Origin: Alphaproteobacteria bacterium
Lineage (GTDB): Bacteria; Pseudomonadota; Alphaproteobacteria; Micavibrionales; Micavibrionaceae
Assembly: GCA_020445145.1 (NCBI GenBank)
Contig: JAGRHC010000024.1
Location: 1-42,821 of the forward strand
Direction: 5' to 3'
DNA: 42,821 nucleotides
Shown piece by piece: positions 17,513 through 27,311 of this stretch. Both the position numbers and the translations under genes were made by a program. The notes beneath the pieces were generated by a model that was not told the DNA's origin, ran no database searches, and was given only the letters and a program-made list of their open reading frames with translations. The number at the start of each line of letters is the position of its first letter. The first letter of the stretch is position 1.

Positions 17513-18922
17513 ATGCTAAAACTTGCCATTATTGGCCGCCCGAATGTCGGGAAATCGACATTATTTAACAAACTTGCGGGAAAACAGCTCGCAATCGTTG
17601 ATGATACGCCCGGTGTAACTCGGGATTGGCGAGAAGCCGACGGCACCCTTTTCGGGCAACCCCTGCGCCTCATCGACACAGCAGGGCTCGAGGAATCCTT
17701 TGACGACTCAATTCAGGGCCGCATGCGCAAACAAACCGAAGCGGCCCTCGCTCGCGCTGACGCAATCCTGTTCGTCATTGACGGACGAGATGGCGTAACC
17801 CCGGCAGACGAGCACTTCGCCGCCTTCCTGCGCCGCCAGAAAAAACCTGTTATCCTTGCCGTCAACAAATGCGAAAACCCCAAAGCCACACAAGCCGCAA
17901 TGGCGGAGAGCTATGCGCTGGGCTTTGGCGATCCCGCCCCGATTTCGGCCGCCCACTCCACCGGATTTGATGACCTCTTCCACGCACTGGAACCTTACTT
18001 CCCCGAGGAAGAAGCAAAAACAGAACAAGAAGAATCAGAAGATCAGGAATTTGAAAATCTCGACGACCTCGAAGGAATGGAAGACTACACCTTCACTCAG
18101 GAAGAAGACGACCCGGAAAAACCGGTAAAAATCGCCATCGTCGGTCGCCCCAACGTCGGAAAATCAACGCTCCTCAACGCTATCCTGCAAGAACAGCGCG
18201 TCATGACCGGTCCAGAAGCCGGGATTACCCGTGATGCCATCGCCGTTGACTGGATCTACGAAGGACGCCCGTTCAAACTCGTCGACACCGCAGGCCTGCG
18301 CAAAAGATCAAGAATAGAAAGCGGCATTGAAAAAATGGCCGCCGCAGACTCACTGCGCGCCATCCGCCTCGCGCAAATCGTAATCCTCGTGCTGGACGCT
18401 GCCAACCCGCTGGAAAAACAGGATGTCCAGATCGCCGAGCATGTCATCAACGAGGGCCGGGCTCTCATCATCGCCCTCAACAAATGGGACACCGTCAAAG
18501 AGAAATCCGAACTTCTGGATGAACTGGAATACAAACTCGCAACCTCCCTCGCGCAGGTAAAAGACATCCCCTTCACCGCCATTTCCGCCATCAACGGCAA
18601 AAACATAGGCGCCCTGTTCACCAAAGCGCTAGAAACCTATGCCATCTGGAACAAACGTATCCCGACAGGAGGACTCAACCGCTGGCTGGCCAAAATGGAA
18701 AGCCAGAACCCGGCTCCCCTGACCCAAGGGCGGCATAATCGTCTGAAATACATCACCCAGATCAAAACCCGCCCGCCGACATTTGCGCTCTGGGTCTCAA
18801 AACCACAGGATCTCCCGCAATCCTACCGCCGCTACATCGCCAACGGCCTGCGCAAAGATTTCGGAATGGATGGCATCCCCTTGAGACTTTTGGTTCGCAC
18901 AAGTAAAAACCCCTATGCATAA
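17513..18922 (+). CDS. der: Ribosome biogenesis GTPase Der
   Basis: Essential double GTPase for 50S subunit assembly. Two G domains each start with GRPNVGKST (residues ~7-15 and ~210-218), with DTPGVTRD and DTAGLEES in the first, NKCE as first-domain G4, DTAGLRKRS in the second and NKWD as the second G4. A C-terminal KH-like domain (~365-469) ends with the conserved TRPPTFALWVSKPQDLP region (in part: RPPTFALWVS). The acidic linker between G domains is long (EEEAKTEQEESEDQEFENLDDLEG, in part EEEAKTEQEESEDQ). Length 469 is normal. The AGG ribosome binding site overlaps the bamB stop codon, indicating coupled translation. Confidence 0.97.
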   Translation: MLKLAIIGRPNVGKSTLFNKLAGKQLAIVDDTPGVTRDWREADGTLFGQPLRLIDTAGLEESFDDSIQGRMRKQTEAALARADAILFVIDGRDGVTPADEHFAAFLRRQKKPVILAVNKCENPKATQAAMAESYALGFGDPAPISAAHSTGFDDLFHALEPYFPEEEAKTEQEESEDQEFENLDDLEGMEDYTFTQEEDDPEKPVKIAIVGRPNVGKSTLLNAILQEQRVMTGPEAGITRDAIAVDWIYEGRPFKLVDTAGLRKRSRIESGIEKMAAADSLRAIRLAQIVILVLDAANPLEKQDVQIAEHVINEGRALIIALNKWDTVKEKSELLDELEYKLATSLAQVKDIPFTAISAINGKNIGALFTKALETYAIWNKRIPTGGLNRWLAKMESQNPAPLTQGRHNRLKYITQIKTRPPTFALWVSKPQDLPQSYRRYIANGLRKDFGMDGIPLRLLVRTSKNPYA

Positions 18923-18974
18923 CTGGGAAAAACGACTTTTTTTATGCATAAAATCAAGGGATAATAACCCCAAG

Positions 18975-19664
18975 ATGTTGAACAACAAGCCTCAATCAGG
19001 AAACGTCCTGTTTCTGATCTTGATCGCTGTGGCGCTTTTTGCGGCACTGTCTTATGCCGCGACATCATCAATGCGTGGCGGTGGCTCCGACGTGACATCA
19101 GAAAACAACCTGATCAAATCCTCCACAATGTCTCAATACGCCGCCTCGATAAGAACGGCCATAACGCGGCTCACAGTAAATAATCGCTGCGAAATCACAG
19201 AGTTGAGTTTCGAAGCCCCTCCCTTCGACGGCTCAGATTCCAACTACGTAAACCCTAGCAGCCCCGCAGACCTGTCATGCCATATTTTCGCACCCAATGG
19301 AGGGGCAGTCTCCCGCCTCCCCGCACCACAGGATACAAATGACGGACGCGACTGGGCATACATCGAAGCACGAGTACTTCAAGTTGGCACCGACCAGACA
19401 GCGTGCGGAATTGACTGCAATGAAATCCTCCTCATACTTGGCGGCCTAAGAAAAAGTATTTGTGAAAAAATAAACGATAAAATTTTGGGAACCACCTCAA
19501 TCGTCCAGCAAGACGACGGCGCAAACTATGAAAACAAAAAATTCATCGGAAGCTTTACAACAGGCGCGGATTTTGACGGTGCCGGCGTAAACGGCGAATA
19601 CGAACTGTGCACACAGGACGCAAACGGAGTGTACTATTACTACAATGTCCTTGTCGCACGCTAG
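18975..19664 (+). CDS. Prepilin/pseudopilin-like protein of unknown function
   Basis: 230 residues from the ATG at 18975; the frame is open back to 18915, overlapping der, but those residues look non-coding. The N-terminus is short and basic (NNKPQSG) and is followed at once by a ~20-residue hydrophobic helix (NVLFLILIAVALFAALSYAA), as in type IV pilin-like or TadE-like N-termini. It is not a canonical GFTLIE site. The rest is a soluble extracytoplasmic domain with six or seven Cys (NRCEI, LSCHIF, TACGIDCNE, SICEK, ELCTQD), likely disulfide-bonded. No assembly genes are nearby. Function unknown. Confidence 0.7.
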   Translation: MLNNKPQSGNVLFLILIAVALFAALSYAATSSMRGGGSDVTSENNLIKSSTMSQYAASIRTAITRLTVNNRCEITELSFEAPPFDGSDSNYVNPSSPADLSCHIFAPNGGAVSRLPAPQDTNDGRDWAYIEARVLQVGTDQTACGIDCNEILLILGGLRKSICEKINDKILGTTSIVQQDDGANYENKKFIGSFTTGADFDGAGVNGEYELCTQDANGVYYYYNVLVAR

Positions 19665-19752
19665 GGGACTTGATTTATAAGTACTTTTAGCCTATCACTC
19701 AATCTTCCCCCTTTTTCTCGGGATACACACAAAAAAAAGGCGGCGCATCAAA

Positions 19753-20517
19753 ATGATAGTTGACGGCATTGTTGTACTGGTTCTGCTGATTTCAGCCCTT
19801 ATCGCTTTCTTGCGTGGATTCATCCGCGAGGTTTTGACAATTTTCGGCCTCGTCGGCGGCGGAATTGCAGCCTATTTCGGCGGCCCCATCTTTGCGCCGA
19901 CCGTCAGAAACTGGCTCGGCGTCGTCGAAGGACAGGAACCGGAAAAACTTTTTGATATGGTCCCTTACCCGATGCTGGCAGACGGCTTGGCCTACATATC
20001 CCTGTTCATTGTGTTCGTCGTTCTATTTTCCATCATCAGCCACTTCCTTGCAGAAGGCGCGAAAAAAATCGGCCTTGGCGCAATCGATAGGACACTGGGT
20101 GTTCTCTTCGGTCTTGCCCGCGGCGTTCTCCTTCTCGGCCTCTTGTACCTGCCCTTCTATTACTTCGTAGACAAAGACCAGACAGAAAAATGGTTCAAGG
20201 ACAGTAAAACCCAACCTTATGTACAGGCGACATCCGCCGCGATAGCCCAGTTCTTCCCGGCAGATGCGCAGGAAAGCGTCGAAAACGCAGCCGAAAAAAT
20301 TGACGAGGCGTCCGGCGCCCGCAAAAAACTCGAAGAAATGGGTCTTCTGGGCGATCAGTCTCAGACAGACCAACCCGAACAACAACCGCTCAAAGACGGT
20401 TACAACGAAGAAGAACGGGAAAATATGGACAAGATATTTGAAAAAAGTCTTGATGAAAACAGTAACAATTCCGGTGAAAACAGCGAAAAAAGTGACATAC
20501 CGCCGTACAACCGCTAA
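19753..20517 (+). CDS. cvpA: CvpA family membrane protein
   Basis: 254 residues. Four transmembrane helices in the first ~150 residues with the CvpA signature (IVDGIVVLVLLISALIAFLRGFIREVLTIFG, in part LRGFIREVLTIFG; and IDRTLGVLFGLARG). A long acidic, Gln/Asn/Ser-rich cytoplasmic tail follows, which is longer than in E. coli CvpA (162 residues). The family was named for colicin V production and has since been linked to envelope stress tolerance. It is 29 bp upstream of purF, the same arrangement as E. coli cvpA-purF, so they are probably co-transcribed. Confidence 0.9.
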   Translation: MIVDGIVVLVLLISALIAFLRGFIREVLTIFGLVGGGIAAYFGGPIFAPTVRNWLGVVEGQEPEKLFDMVPYPMLADGLAYISLFIVFVVLFSIISHFLAEGAKKIGLGAIDRTLGVLFGLARGVLLLGLLYLPFYYFVDKDQTEKWFKDSKTQPYVQATSAAIAQFFPADAQESVENAAEKIDEASGARKKLEEMGLLGDQSQTDQPEQQPLKDGYNEEERENMDKIFEKSLDENSNNSGENSEKSDIPPYNR

Positions 20518-20546
20518 CAATAAAAAATAAGGGTTCAAAAAACAAA

Positions 20547-22019
20547 ATGACGGGCACCCCTTTTGATGACGATAAGCTTCACGAAGAATGCGGCGTATTT
20601 GGTGTTTACGGGCATGAAGACGCCGCAGCGCTAACAGCTCTGGGCCTGCACGCCCTCCAGCACCGCGGACAGGAAGCCTGCGGGATCGTGACCTACGACG
20701 GCAAAAACTACTACAGCAAACGCGCCTTCGGCCTCGTCGACGACACCTTTAGCAGCGCCGAAGTGATCTCCACCCTCAAAGGCCACGTCGCCATCGGCCA
20801 CAACCGCTACTCAACGACGGGCGAACCGATGTTCCGTAACATCCAGCCCCTCTACGCCGATATGAGCCACGGTGGTTTCGCCGTCGCGCACAACGGAAAC
20901 CTGACCAACGCCTTCATGATCCGGCAGAACCTCGTAAAACGCGGCTCTCTCTTCCAATCGACCAGCGATACCGAAGTGATTGTGCACTTGGTCGCCGTCT
21001 CCCGCGAAGAACGCGTGTCCGAGAAACTGATCGACGCCGTCAAACAAATCAAAGGCGCCTACGCCATTCTTGCCCAGAGCGAAGGCCGACTGATGGGTAT
21101 CCGCGACCCTTACGGTATCCGCCCGCTTGTTCTGGGTCGCTTGGGTGACGCCTACGTCCTTGCATCGGAAAGCTGCGCCCTCGACATCATCGGCGCCACC
21201 CTCGAGCGCGAAATCAAGCCGGGTGAAATGGTCATCATCGACCAGAACGGCCTCAGGAGCCTGTTCCCTTTCGAAGAAAGACAAAAACGCTTCTGCATAT
21301 TCGAATATATCTACTTCGCCCGCCCGGACAGCTTCATGGAAGGCCGCTCCGTCTACGAAATGCGCAAACATATCGGCGCCCAACTCGCGCGCGAAGCCCC
21401 ATGTCCAAACGCAGATATCGTCGTCCCTGTCCCCGACAGCGGCGTCCCCTCAGCCATCGGCTTTGCGGAGGAAAGCAAACTCCCCTTCGAGCTTGGCATC
21501 ATCCGCAATCACTATATCGGCAGAACCTTCATCGAGCCCTCAGACCAGATCCGGCACCTTGGCGTAAAACTCAAACACAACGCCAACCGCGCCTACATCA
21601 ACGGCAAGAGTGTAGTCCTTGTCGACGACTCCATCGTGCGCGGCACAACATCACGTAAAATCGTTGAAATGGTCCGCAGCGCCGGAGCAAAAGAAGTGCA
21701 TATGCGCATCTCCTCCCCGCCAACCACCCACAGCTGCTTCTACGGCATCGACACCCCGGACAAGGAAGAGCTCCTCGCCCACAAAAAATCCATCGAGGAA
21801 ATCAAGGATTATATCGGCGCAGACTCCCTGTCCTACATCTCCATCGACGGCCTGTACCGCGCTGTCGGCGAAGCACAGCGAAACGGAGACGCCCCGCAAT
21901 TCTGCGACGCCTGCTTCACCGGAGACTATCCGGTCGATCTGGTTGACCACGCCAACAACATGACCGGTGTCTCGATGACCGGCCTCTCCAACGGCGACGG
22001 CAAGCTCAGGGCAAAATAA
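20547..22019 (+). CDS. purF: Amidophosphoribosyltransferase, Fe-S type
   Basis: First committed step of purine synthesis: PRPP plus glutamine to phosphoribosylamine. The N-terminal Ntn glutaminase domain has the nucleophile Cys15 in EECGVFG, exposed after removal of a 14-residue propeptide as in the B. subtilis enzyme. The PRTase domain shows the PRPP loop VVLVDDSIVRGTTS (~365-378). Four Cys positions match the 4Fe-4S ligands of B. subtilis PurF: RFCIFEY, HSCFYGID and FCDACF. E. coli PurF lacks this cluster. Length 490 is normal. Second gene of the cvpA-purF pair. Confidence 0.97.
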   Translation: MTGTPFDDDKLHEECGVFGVYGHEDAAALTALGLHALQHRGQEACGIVTYDGKNYYSKRAFGLVDDTFSSAEVISTLKGHVAIGHNRYSTTGEPMFRNIQPLYADMSHGGFAVAHNGNLTNAFMIRQNLVKRGSLFQSTSDTEVIVHLVAVSREERVSEKLIDAVKQIKGAYAILAQSEGRLMGIRDPYGIRPLVLGRLGDAYVLASESCALDIIGATLEREIKPGEMVIIDQNGLRSLFPFEERQKRFCIFEYIYFARPDSFMEGRSVYEMRKHIGAQLAREAPCPNADIVVPVPDSGVPSAIGFAEESKLPFELGIIRNHYIGRTFIEPSDQIRHLGVKLKHNANRAYINGKSVVLVDDSIVRGTTSRKIVEMVRSAGAKEVHMRISSPPTTHSCFYGIDTPDKEELLAHKKSIEEIKDYIGADSLSYISIDGLYRAVGEAQRNGDAPQFCDACFTGDYPVDLVDHANNMTGVSMTGLSNGDGKLRAK

Positions 22020-22096
22020 ACGCTATAATCATATGGAAAAACAACCCGTTTATTGTTAAAATCCATACCAATAAAAAAACAATACGGGTCGCATGA

Positions 22097-22924
22097 ATGT
22101 CTTCACAAAACTCACTTATCATTCTTGAAACAGATTTCAAAGGAGCATCATCCCCCCCTGCCGCTACAGAAGACACACTGCTCGAAGACAAGGATCTCAA
22201 TAAAATTGAAAGTCTGGTAATACGCGCGCACCAACCCGGCGCACGCTTCGCCCCTCAGGAAAAATATGGCATGATCGCCGGATGGCAGAATACATGTAAA
22301 ACCGTGGATTCCCGCCTGGCCTTTCTCTCAGCCTTCAAGATTTTAACCGCCTCCGGCATATGCCTGCCCCCCGCCGACTTGAGTGCAGAGGACTCTCGCT
22401 CCCGCATATTGTCTACCGGAAAGCAGGCATTGCTCGGTTTGTCATATAGCACAGAACAAAAATTTCTCGGCTTAATCACACTCTTGCAATGGGCAGGCAG
22501 CAACGATAGCGGCATCCGCCATGACCTCATTTTGGCTCTGGATGCCGTCTTCGATAGCGCATCGCCAAAAGAATGTCCGGGCCGAGCCGCAGCATGGACC
22601 TTCATACCAATAGAATGGGAAGAAACCTCCAACAGCGAACATAAAGCCTTCCAGCCCGAACGCCCCGAAAGCGAAGACGATCCTTTGCTAAAAAGCGCAA
22701 AAAACTGCGTTTTTGCCTACTTTGGCAACAATCCGGAAAAATTCATATCTCTGGCAAAACAGCACGGTACCGAAACAGCCGCTGAAATCATAACAGCCAT
22801 GTCGGAAGACAACTTCCTAACAACAACGCGTAAACAGCAAATTATCGCGTCTCTCAATAAGCCGCAGGATAATCGGTATCCTTCAGACGCTGCAGGGAGC
22901 AGCATAATCCTGCTCCCTCCCTGA
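22097..22924 (+). CDS. Protein of unknown function
   Basis: 275 residues, soluble, no signal peptide. Composition is ordinary, mostly helical in appearance, with a Pro/Ser/Glu-rich break near residues 180-200 (QPERPESEDDP). I recognise no family and no catalytic motif. It follows purF by 77 bp. That gap contains a loose inverted repeat (ACCCG...ATTGTT / AACAATACGGGT) without a good T-tract. Converges on mscS with a 10-bp gap. Confidence 0.65.
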   Translation: MSSQNSLIILETDFKGASSPPAATEDTLLEDKDLNKIESLVIRAHQPGARFAPQEKYGMIAGWQNTCKTVDSRLAFLSAFKILTASGICLPPADLSAEDSRSRILSTGKQALLGLSYSTEQKFLGLITLLQWAGSNDSGIRHDLILALDAVFDSASPKECPGRAAAWTFIPIEWEETSNSEHKAFQPERPESEDDPLLKSAKNCVFAYFGNNPEKFISLAKQHGTETAAEIITAMSEDNFLTTTRKQQIIASLNKPQDNRYPSDAAGSSIILLPP

Positions 22925-22934
22925 TTTTAAAATC

Positions 22935-23753
22935 CTAAGCCGCCTTCTTCTTCGCCGCCGGTTTCGCCGCAGGCGCGCTTTCGGTCATCTCCAGCGTACG
23001 CGTTGGGAACGGAATAGTAATCCCGGCCTTATCCAGCGCTTCCTTCACCGCTTTGGTCGTATCCACTTTAAGACTCCAGAAATCAGGCGCCTTGGACCAG
23101 ATCCTGAGCGTAATATTCACCGAAGAATCACCCAGCCCCGTAACCATAACCTGCGGCGCTTTATCCCCCTCACTTAAAATACGCTTGTCTTTCCCTGCCA
23201 CCGCATCAATAGTCTTAAACGCTTTTTCAATATCATCGGCATAACTGATCCCGACCACAATATCCTGACGGCGCACATCGTTGCGCGAGAAATTCTGAAT
23301 ATCCGTATTCCAGAGCTTGCTGTTCGGAACAAAGATATAAACATTATCCGGTGTCGACATTTCCGTCGCAAATAACCCCAAAGCCTTCACCGTCCCGGTC
23401 AGCCCGGCAGAAGTAATCGTATCTCCGACATTAAAAGGCCGTAAAATCAGAAGCATAACCCCGGCAGACACATTGCTGAGCGTCCCTTGCAAGGCAAGAC
23501 CGATCGCAAGGCCCGCAGCCCCCAAAACAGCCAGCAGACTAGCCGTCTGAAACCCGAACTGCTGAAGCACAGCAACAACCGACAACGCAAAAATCGCATA
23601 CTTCGCAAGCCCGCCCAGAAAGCTGCGCAGCGTCCCGTCCAGCTTCTTGATCGCCTGCACGGTTTTATAAACCCAGTTACCGCCAACCCATCCCGCAATC
23701 AGAATAAGTGCCGCCATAATAACCTTGGTTGCGACCGCGATAAAAACATCCAT
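22935..23753 (-). CDS. mscS: Small-conductance mechanosensitive channel MscS
   Basis: 272 residues. N-terminal transmembrane helices are followed by the pore helix LGAAGLAIGLALQGTLSNVSAG (in part GLAIGLALQGTLSN), which matches the Gly/Ala packing pattern of E. coli MscS TM3. Then come LRPFNVGDTI and the cytoplasmic beta and alpha/beta cage domains with VFVPNSKLWNT. The channel opens on membrane tension to release solutes during hypo-osmotic shock. The C-terminus is an Ala/Lys/Pro-rich tail. Length is close to E. coli MscS (286). Divergent from the small membrane protein gene at 23889. Confidence 0.94.
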   Translation of the reverse strand: MDVFIAVATKVIMAALILIAGWVGGNWVYKTVQAIKKLDGTLRSFLGGLAKYAIFALSVVAVLQQFGFQTASLLAVLGAAGLAIGLALQGTLSNVSAGVMLLILRPFNVGDTITSAGLTGTVKALGLFATEMSTPDNVYIFVPNSKLWNTDIQNFSRNDVRRQDIVVGISYADDIEKAFKTIDAVAGKDKRILSEGDKAPQVMVTGLGDSSVNITLRIWSKAPDFWSLKVDTTKAVKEALDKAGITIPFPTRTLEMTESAPAAKPAAKKKAA

Positions 23754-23888
23754 TTGTATTCTCCCTTCATTGTTGCCCTATCAGTCATAGGAAATTTACC
23801 CCTCTTTGGCAAGGCAAGGACAATATTTGCGTTTTACGAGCAAGTCATGAGATAATAAGAGATAGCCTGAAAATTCGGAGGAACCAGC

Positions 23889-24452
23889 ATGTTCACCAAA
23901 GAAGAAATCCGCAGAAACCTTCTAGGATGCTTTGAAATCATGCTGTTTATACCCTACGGCGTAGAAAGATTCGAAACGTCTCGTAGCGACGCCGTGAAAT
24001 CATTCATCATCACGCTGCTATTGCTACCCCCCAGCCTTCTGGTGATGGCCGCCCTATCGCAAGGCTATTCGTGGAATCTTCTATTCAGCCTCCACACAGC
24101 AAGATTTTTCGTGACCATGGCAGCCTTCCTCGGCGCCGTCTACTTCTTGGCAAAACAACTGGGACGGCAGGAACATTTCTTCCGCTTTGTCACAATATCG
24201 AACTGGATTAACATCCCGACAGTCCTTCTTTGCGCGCCGATCATGATCGGATTTTTCATCGGCGGCGACATGACAGTCTTAAAAAACTACGCCATCTTCA
24301 TAACCATGCTGGGATATGTTTACTGCGCCTTCGTCCTCACCCACACCTTCCGAATTCCATGGGAAATGGGTGGGTTCATCGCAATCGTCGGCTTGGCAAT
24401 CGACCAGAACATGCTGGAAATAACCACCCAGATCCGTGACGCTTTGACCTAA
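23889..24452 (+). CDS. Small multi-pass membrane protein, Yip1-like
   Basis: 187 residues with about five transmembrane helices and a short amphipathic N-terminus (MFTKEEIRRNLLGCFEIML, in part EEIRRNLLGCFEIM). The layout and the conserved-looking loop FFRFVTISNWINIPTVLL (in part TISNWINIP) recall Yip1-domain proteins, but the match is by eye only. Good GGAGG ribosome binding site. Ends 4 bp before the convergent infC stop, so the two may interfere. Confidence 0.65.
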   Translation: MFTKEEIRRNLLGCFEIMLFIPYGVERFETSRSDAVKSFIITLLLLPPSLLVMAALSQGYSWNLLFSLHTARFFVTMAAFLGAVYFLAKQLGRQEHFFRFVTISNWINIPTVLLCAPIMIGFFIGGDMTVLKNYAIFITMLGYVYCAFVLTHTFRIPWEMGGFIAIVGLAIDQNMLEITTQIRDALT

Positions 24453-24456
24453 AAGC

Positions 24457-25002
24457 TTACCCTCTCGGAGCAAGGACCATGATCATCATGCGTCCTTCAA
24501 GCTTCGGCTCAAGCTCCATCACACAGAGCTCAACCAGCTCCTCCTGCATTTGCTTGAGAAGATTAAGCCCGATTTCCTGGTGCGCCATCTCACGCCCCCT
24601 GAACCGCATCGTAACCTTAACCTTGTCACCATGCTCAAGGAATTTCCGCGCACTGCGCATTTTAACCTCGTAATCGTGTTTTTCGATCCCGGGGCGGATT
24701 TTCACTTCCTTGATGTCTATAATTTTTTGCTTCTTACGAGCTTCCGCAGCTTTTTTCTGCTGTTCGTACTTGAACTTGCCGTAATCAAGAATTTTACAAA
24801 CCGGCGGCTCGGCATTTGGAGAAACCTCGACCAGATCAAGCCCTGCTTCTTCAGCAAGCTCCAGAGCTTTTTGAATAGGAACGACGCCCTTCATGTCGCC
24901 GTTTTCATCAACCAGCCGAACTTCTGGCACGGTGATCTCGTCATTGATGCGCGGCCCGTCATCTTTGCGTGGCGGCGCAGTTCTCATAGTAGGTTTACGA
25001 AT
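24457..25002 (-). CDS. infC: Translation initiation factor IF-3, non-canonical ATT start
   Basis: 181 residues. N-terminal domain with [20 protein letters not shown] (in part [15 protein letters not shown]) and C-terminal domain with the 30S-binding helix region [14 protein letters not shown] and [21 protein letters not shown] (in part [14 protein letters not shown]). Binds the 30S subunit and rejects wrong start codons and initiator tRNAs. The start is ATT at 25000-25002 with AGGAG 8 nt upstream. There is no ATG at that point; the frame continues upstream only to a TTG at 25032 without a ribosome binding site, and the next ATG (M16 of that longer frame) lacks spacing. ATT/AUU is the classic autoregulated infC start. 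thrS lies 109 bp upstream on the same strand, as in E. coli. Confidence 0.95.
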   Translation of the reverse strand: MRKPTMRTAPPRKDDGPRINDEITVPEVRLVDENGDMKGVVPIQKALELAEEAGLDLVEVSPNAEPPVCKILDYGKFKYEQQKKAAEARKKQKIIDIKEVKIRPGIEKHDYEVKMRSARKFLEHGDKVKVTMRFRGREMAHQEIGLNLLKQMQEELVELCVMELEPKLEGRMMIMVLAPRG

Positions 25003-25111
25003 AGCAGACTCTCCTGTTTCTTGTTCAAACAAACATACTTTCAGCGAAAAAACTTAGAAAATCATTAATAGGGCGCTTTCCAGCGATTCGCAAGCATTTC
25101 CGGGGATACCT

Positions 25112-27106
25112 TTAAAAAGGTGGCCGCGATTTTTCCTGCAAAGCCTGAACCGCCGCATCGAGTTTCTCGAAACTCTGATCCTTGCCGCCCAGCTCACGCA
25201 CCGCCACGGTTTTCTCTTCCGCCTCACGCGCACCGACAACAAAGATAAACGGCACCTTGGCAAGTGAATGCTCACGCACCTTGTAATTGATCTTCTCGTT
25301 GCGCAAATCAAGCTCCGCCCGAAGCCCCGCCGCCTTCAAATCTGCAAGCACCTCGCGCGCGTAATCGTCCGCCTCGCTCGTGATCGTCGCCACCACGCAC
25401 TGCACCGGCGAAAGCCACAATGGCAGCTTCCCTGCATAACTCTCGATCATAATCCCGATAAACCGCTCCAGCGTCCCTAAAACCGCACGGTGCAGCATCA
25501 CAGGCCGGTGACGATTGCCATCCTCCCCGATATAGGTCGCATCCAGCCGCTCCGGCAAGACGAAATCAAGCTGCAACGTCCCGCATTGCCAGCTCCGCCC
25601 GATCGCATCGCGAATATGATACTCGATCTTCGGCCCGTAAAACGCGCCTTCGCCTTCTGCCTCGACAAACTCTAGGCCCGCTTGCGTCAAGGCTTGACGC
25701 AAACCGTCCTCGGCCTTGTCCCAAACCTCATCGCTGCCGGCCCGCATCTCAGGACGCAACGCCAGAACAACCCGTACATCCTCAAACCCCATATCGGCAT
25801 AAACATCCTTTACCAGAGCGCAAAACGCCACCGCCTCGCTCATGATCTGGTCCTCGGTGCAGAAAATATGCGCATCATCCTGCGTCATCTGCCGCACGCG
25901 CATCAACCCATGCAAAGCCCCATGCGCCTCGTTCCGGTGACAGCACCCAAACTCCGCCATCCGGATCGGCAAATCGCGGTAAGACTTGATCCCCTGCCGG
26001 AAAATCTGCACATGCGCCGGGCAATTCATAGGCTTGAGCGCCATAAAGCGTGTTGGCTCTTCCTTAAAGACCTTACCGCCCTCTTCCGTGTTCGGAACCA
26101 CATCGGGAACAACAAACATATTCTCGCGGTATTTACCCCAGTGCCCCGAAGCCTCCCACAATTTATTATCAATAAGTTGCGGCGTCTTCACCTCGACATA
26201 CCCGGACACAGACAGCCTGCGGCGAATATAATCCTCCAGCGCGTGATAAACCGTAAACCCTTTCGGATGCCAGAAACACGACCCTTGCGCTTCCTCCTGA
26301 AAATGGAACAAATCCATCTCCCGGCCCAACTTGCGGTGATCGCGCTTTTCCGCCTCCTCAAGCTGATGCAGATAAGCCTTCAACTCTTTCTCATCGCGCC
26401 AGGCCGTACCGTAAATCCTTGTAAGCTGCTGGTTTTTGGAATCCCCGCGCCAGTATGCCCCCGCGACGTTCATGAGCTTAAACGCCCCGACATGCTTGAG
26501 CGAAGGCAAATGCGGCCCGCGGCAAAGATCGATAAAACCCGTATCGCCTTGCGCATAAAGCTGGAAATCACCGTCTTGCGGCGCCCGCTCAATAATATCC
26601 ATCTTGTACGGCTCACCACGATCCTCAAAAGCCTTGATCGCATCTGCCTTGGAATGCAGCGTCTTGATAATCGGCGCATTCGTCTCTTTCAGGCGGCGCA
26701 TCTCCTTCTCGATCGTCTCCAGATCTTCGGAGGAAATCGGCGCTTTAAACTCAATATCGTAATAAAAACCGTTATCAATCGTTGGCCCGATCGCCAGCTT
26801 CGCATCCGGGTAAAGATTTTTCACCGCCCGCGCCAGAAGCTGCGCTGCCACCGTATGGCGCATAATCTCGAGGCCTTCATCGCTATCCACCTTGATCAGC
26901 GCCACCTGTGCATCTTGCTGGATTGGATCGCACAAATCGCGCTGCACCCCGTCAACCCGCGCCGCAATCACAGCCTTCGCCAGCGACGGCGCAATGCTCT
27001 GCGCAATCTCCATCCCCGTAACACCCGCCGTATAAGTGCGCGTCGCCCCATCCGGTAAAGTAACGGTAATCTCGGGGGAAGCAGAACGGGATTGCATTTC
27101 AGCCAT
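25112..27106 (-). CDS. thrS: Threonyl-tRNA synthetase
   Basis: Class II synthetase that charges tRNA-Thr. Parts in order: TGS domain (~11-75), editing domain (~80-240), catalytic core and C-terminal anticodon-binding domain. Zinc-binding Cys is in [11 protein letters not shown]; class II motif 2 is in [20 protein letters not shown] (in part [16 protein letters not shown]); motif 3 is near [15 protein letters not shown]. In the editing site His84 is present, but the HxxxH second His is not evident (HTVAAQ), while CRGPH is intact. The start is chosen at ATG 27106; upstream in-frame codons to 27202 would add 32 residues that do not look like the TGS domain. 664 residues, normal. Confidence 0.95.
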   Translation of the reverse strand: MAEMQSRSASPEITVTLPDGATRTYTAGVTGMEIAQSIAPSLAKAVIAARVDGVQRDLCDPIQQDAQVALIKVDSDEGLEIMRHTVAAQLLARAVKNLYPDAKLAIGPTIDNGFYYDIEFKAPISSEDLETIEKEMRRLKETNAPIIKTLHSKADAIKAFEDRGEPYKMDIIERAPQDGDFQLYAQGDTGFIDLCRGPHLPSLKHVGAFKLMNVAGAYWRGDSKNQQLTRIYGTAWRDEKELKAYLHQLEEAEKRDHRKLGREMDLFHFQEEAQGSCFWHPKGFTVYHALEDYIRRRLSVSGYVEVKTPQLIDNKLWEASGHWGKYRENMFVVPDVVPNTEEGGKVFKEEPTRFMALKPMNCPAHVQIFRQGIKSYRDLPIRMAEFGCCHRNEAHGALHGLMRVRQMTQDDAHIFCTEDQIMSEAVAFCALVKDVYADMGFEDVRVVLALRPEMRAGSDEVWDKAEDGLRQALTQAGLEFVEAEGEGAFYGPKIEYHIRDAIGRSWQCGTLQLDFVLPERLDATYIGEDGNRHRPVMLHRAVLGTLERFIGIMIESYAGKLPLWLSPVQCVVATITSEADDYAREVLADLKAAGLRAELDLRNEKINYKVREHSLAKVPFIFVVGAREAEEKTVAVRELGGKDQSFEKLDAAVQALQEKSRPPF

Positions 27107-27238
27107 AATTCTATCGTCTTCTAATCTCAATAATTGAACCAGACCTATAGACAAAGCGGATTCCGCACCTTTTTGCAAGTGCAAAAGATTAATGACAAAC
27201 AAAAGGCTAAGAGAGCAAACAGCGCTTGCGTTCGGTCA

Positions 27239-27285
27239 GGAAAATGAGGCGTACTGAACAAAATGTTCGTAAGCCAAAATTTTCC
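27239..27285. other. Nested imperfect hairpin upstream of thrS
   Basis: In the 205-bp gap between the HlyD stop (27312) and thrS, GGAAAAT / ATTTTCC arms (27239-27245, 27279-27285) enclose GGC/GCC and an inner GAACA-TTT-TGTTC hairpin. There is no T-run on either side, so it is not a clear terminator. It could be a terminator with an atypical tail, or leader structure for thrS. Confidence 0.35.
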
Positions 27286-27311
27286 CCCTCCAAGCGGAAA
27301 AGACAAAGTCC

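Noticed and set aside
25682..27058. 458-codon open frame antisense to thrS
   Set aside because: Exact antisense shadow of thrS. The Arg/His/Leu-rich product has no domain, and the thrS motifs are clear.
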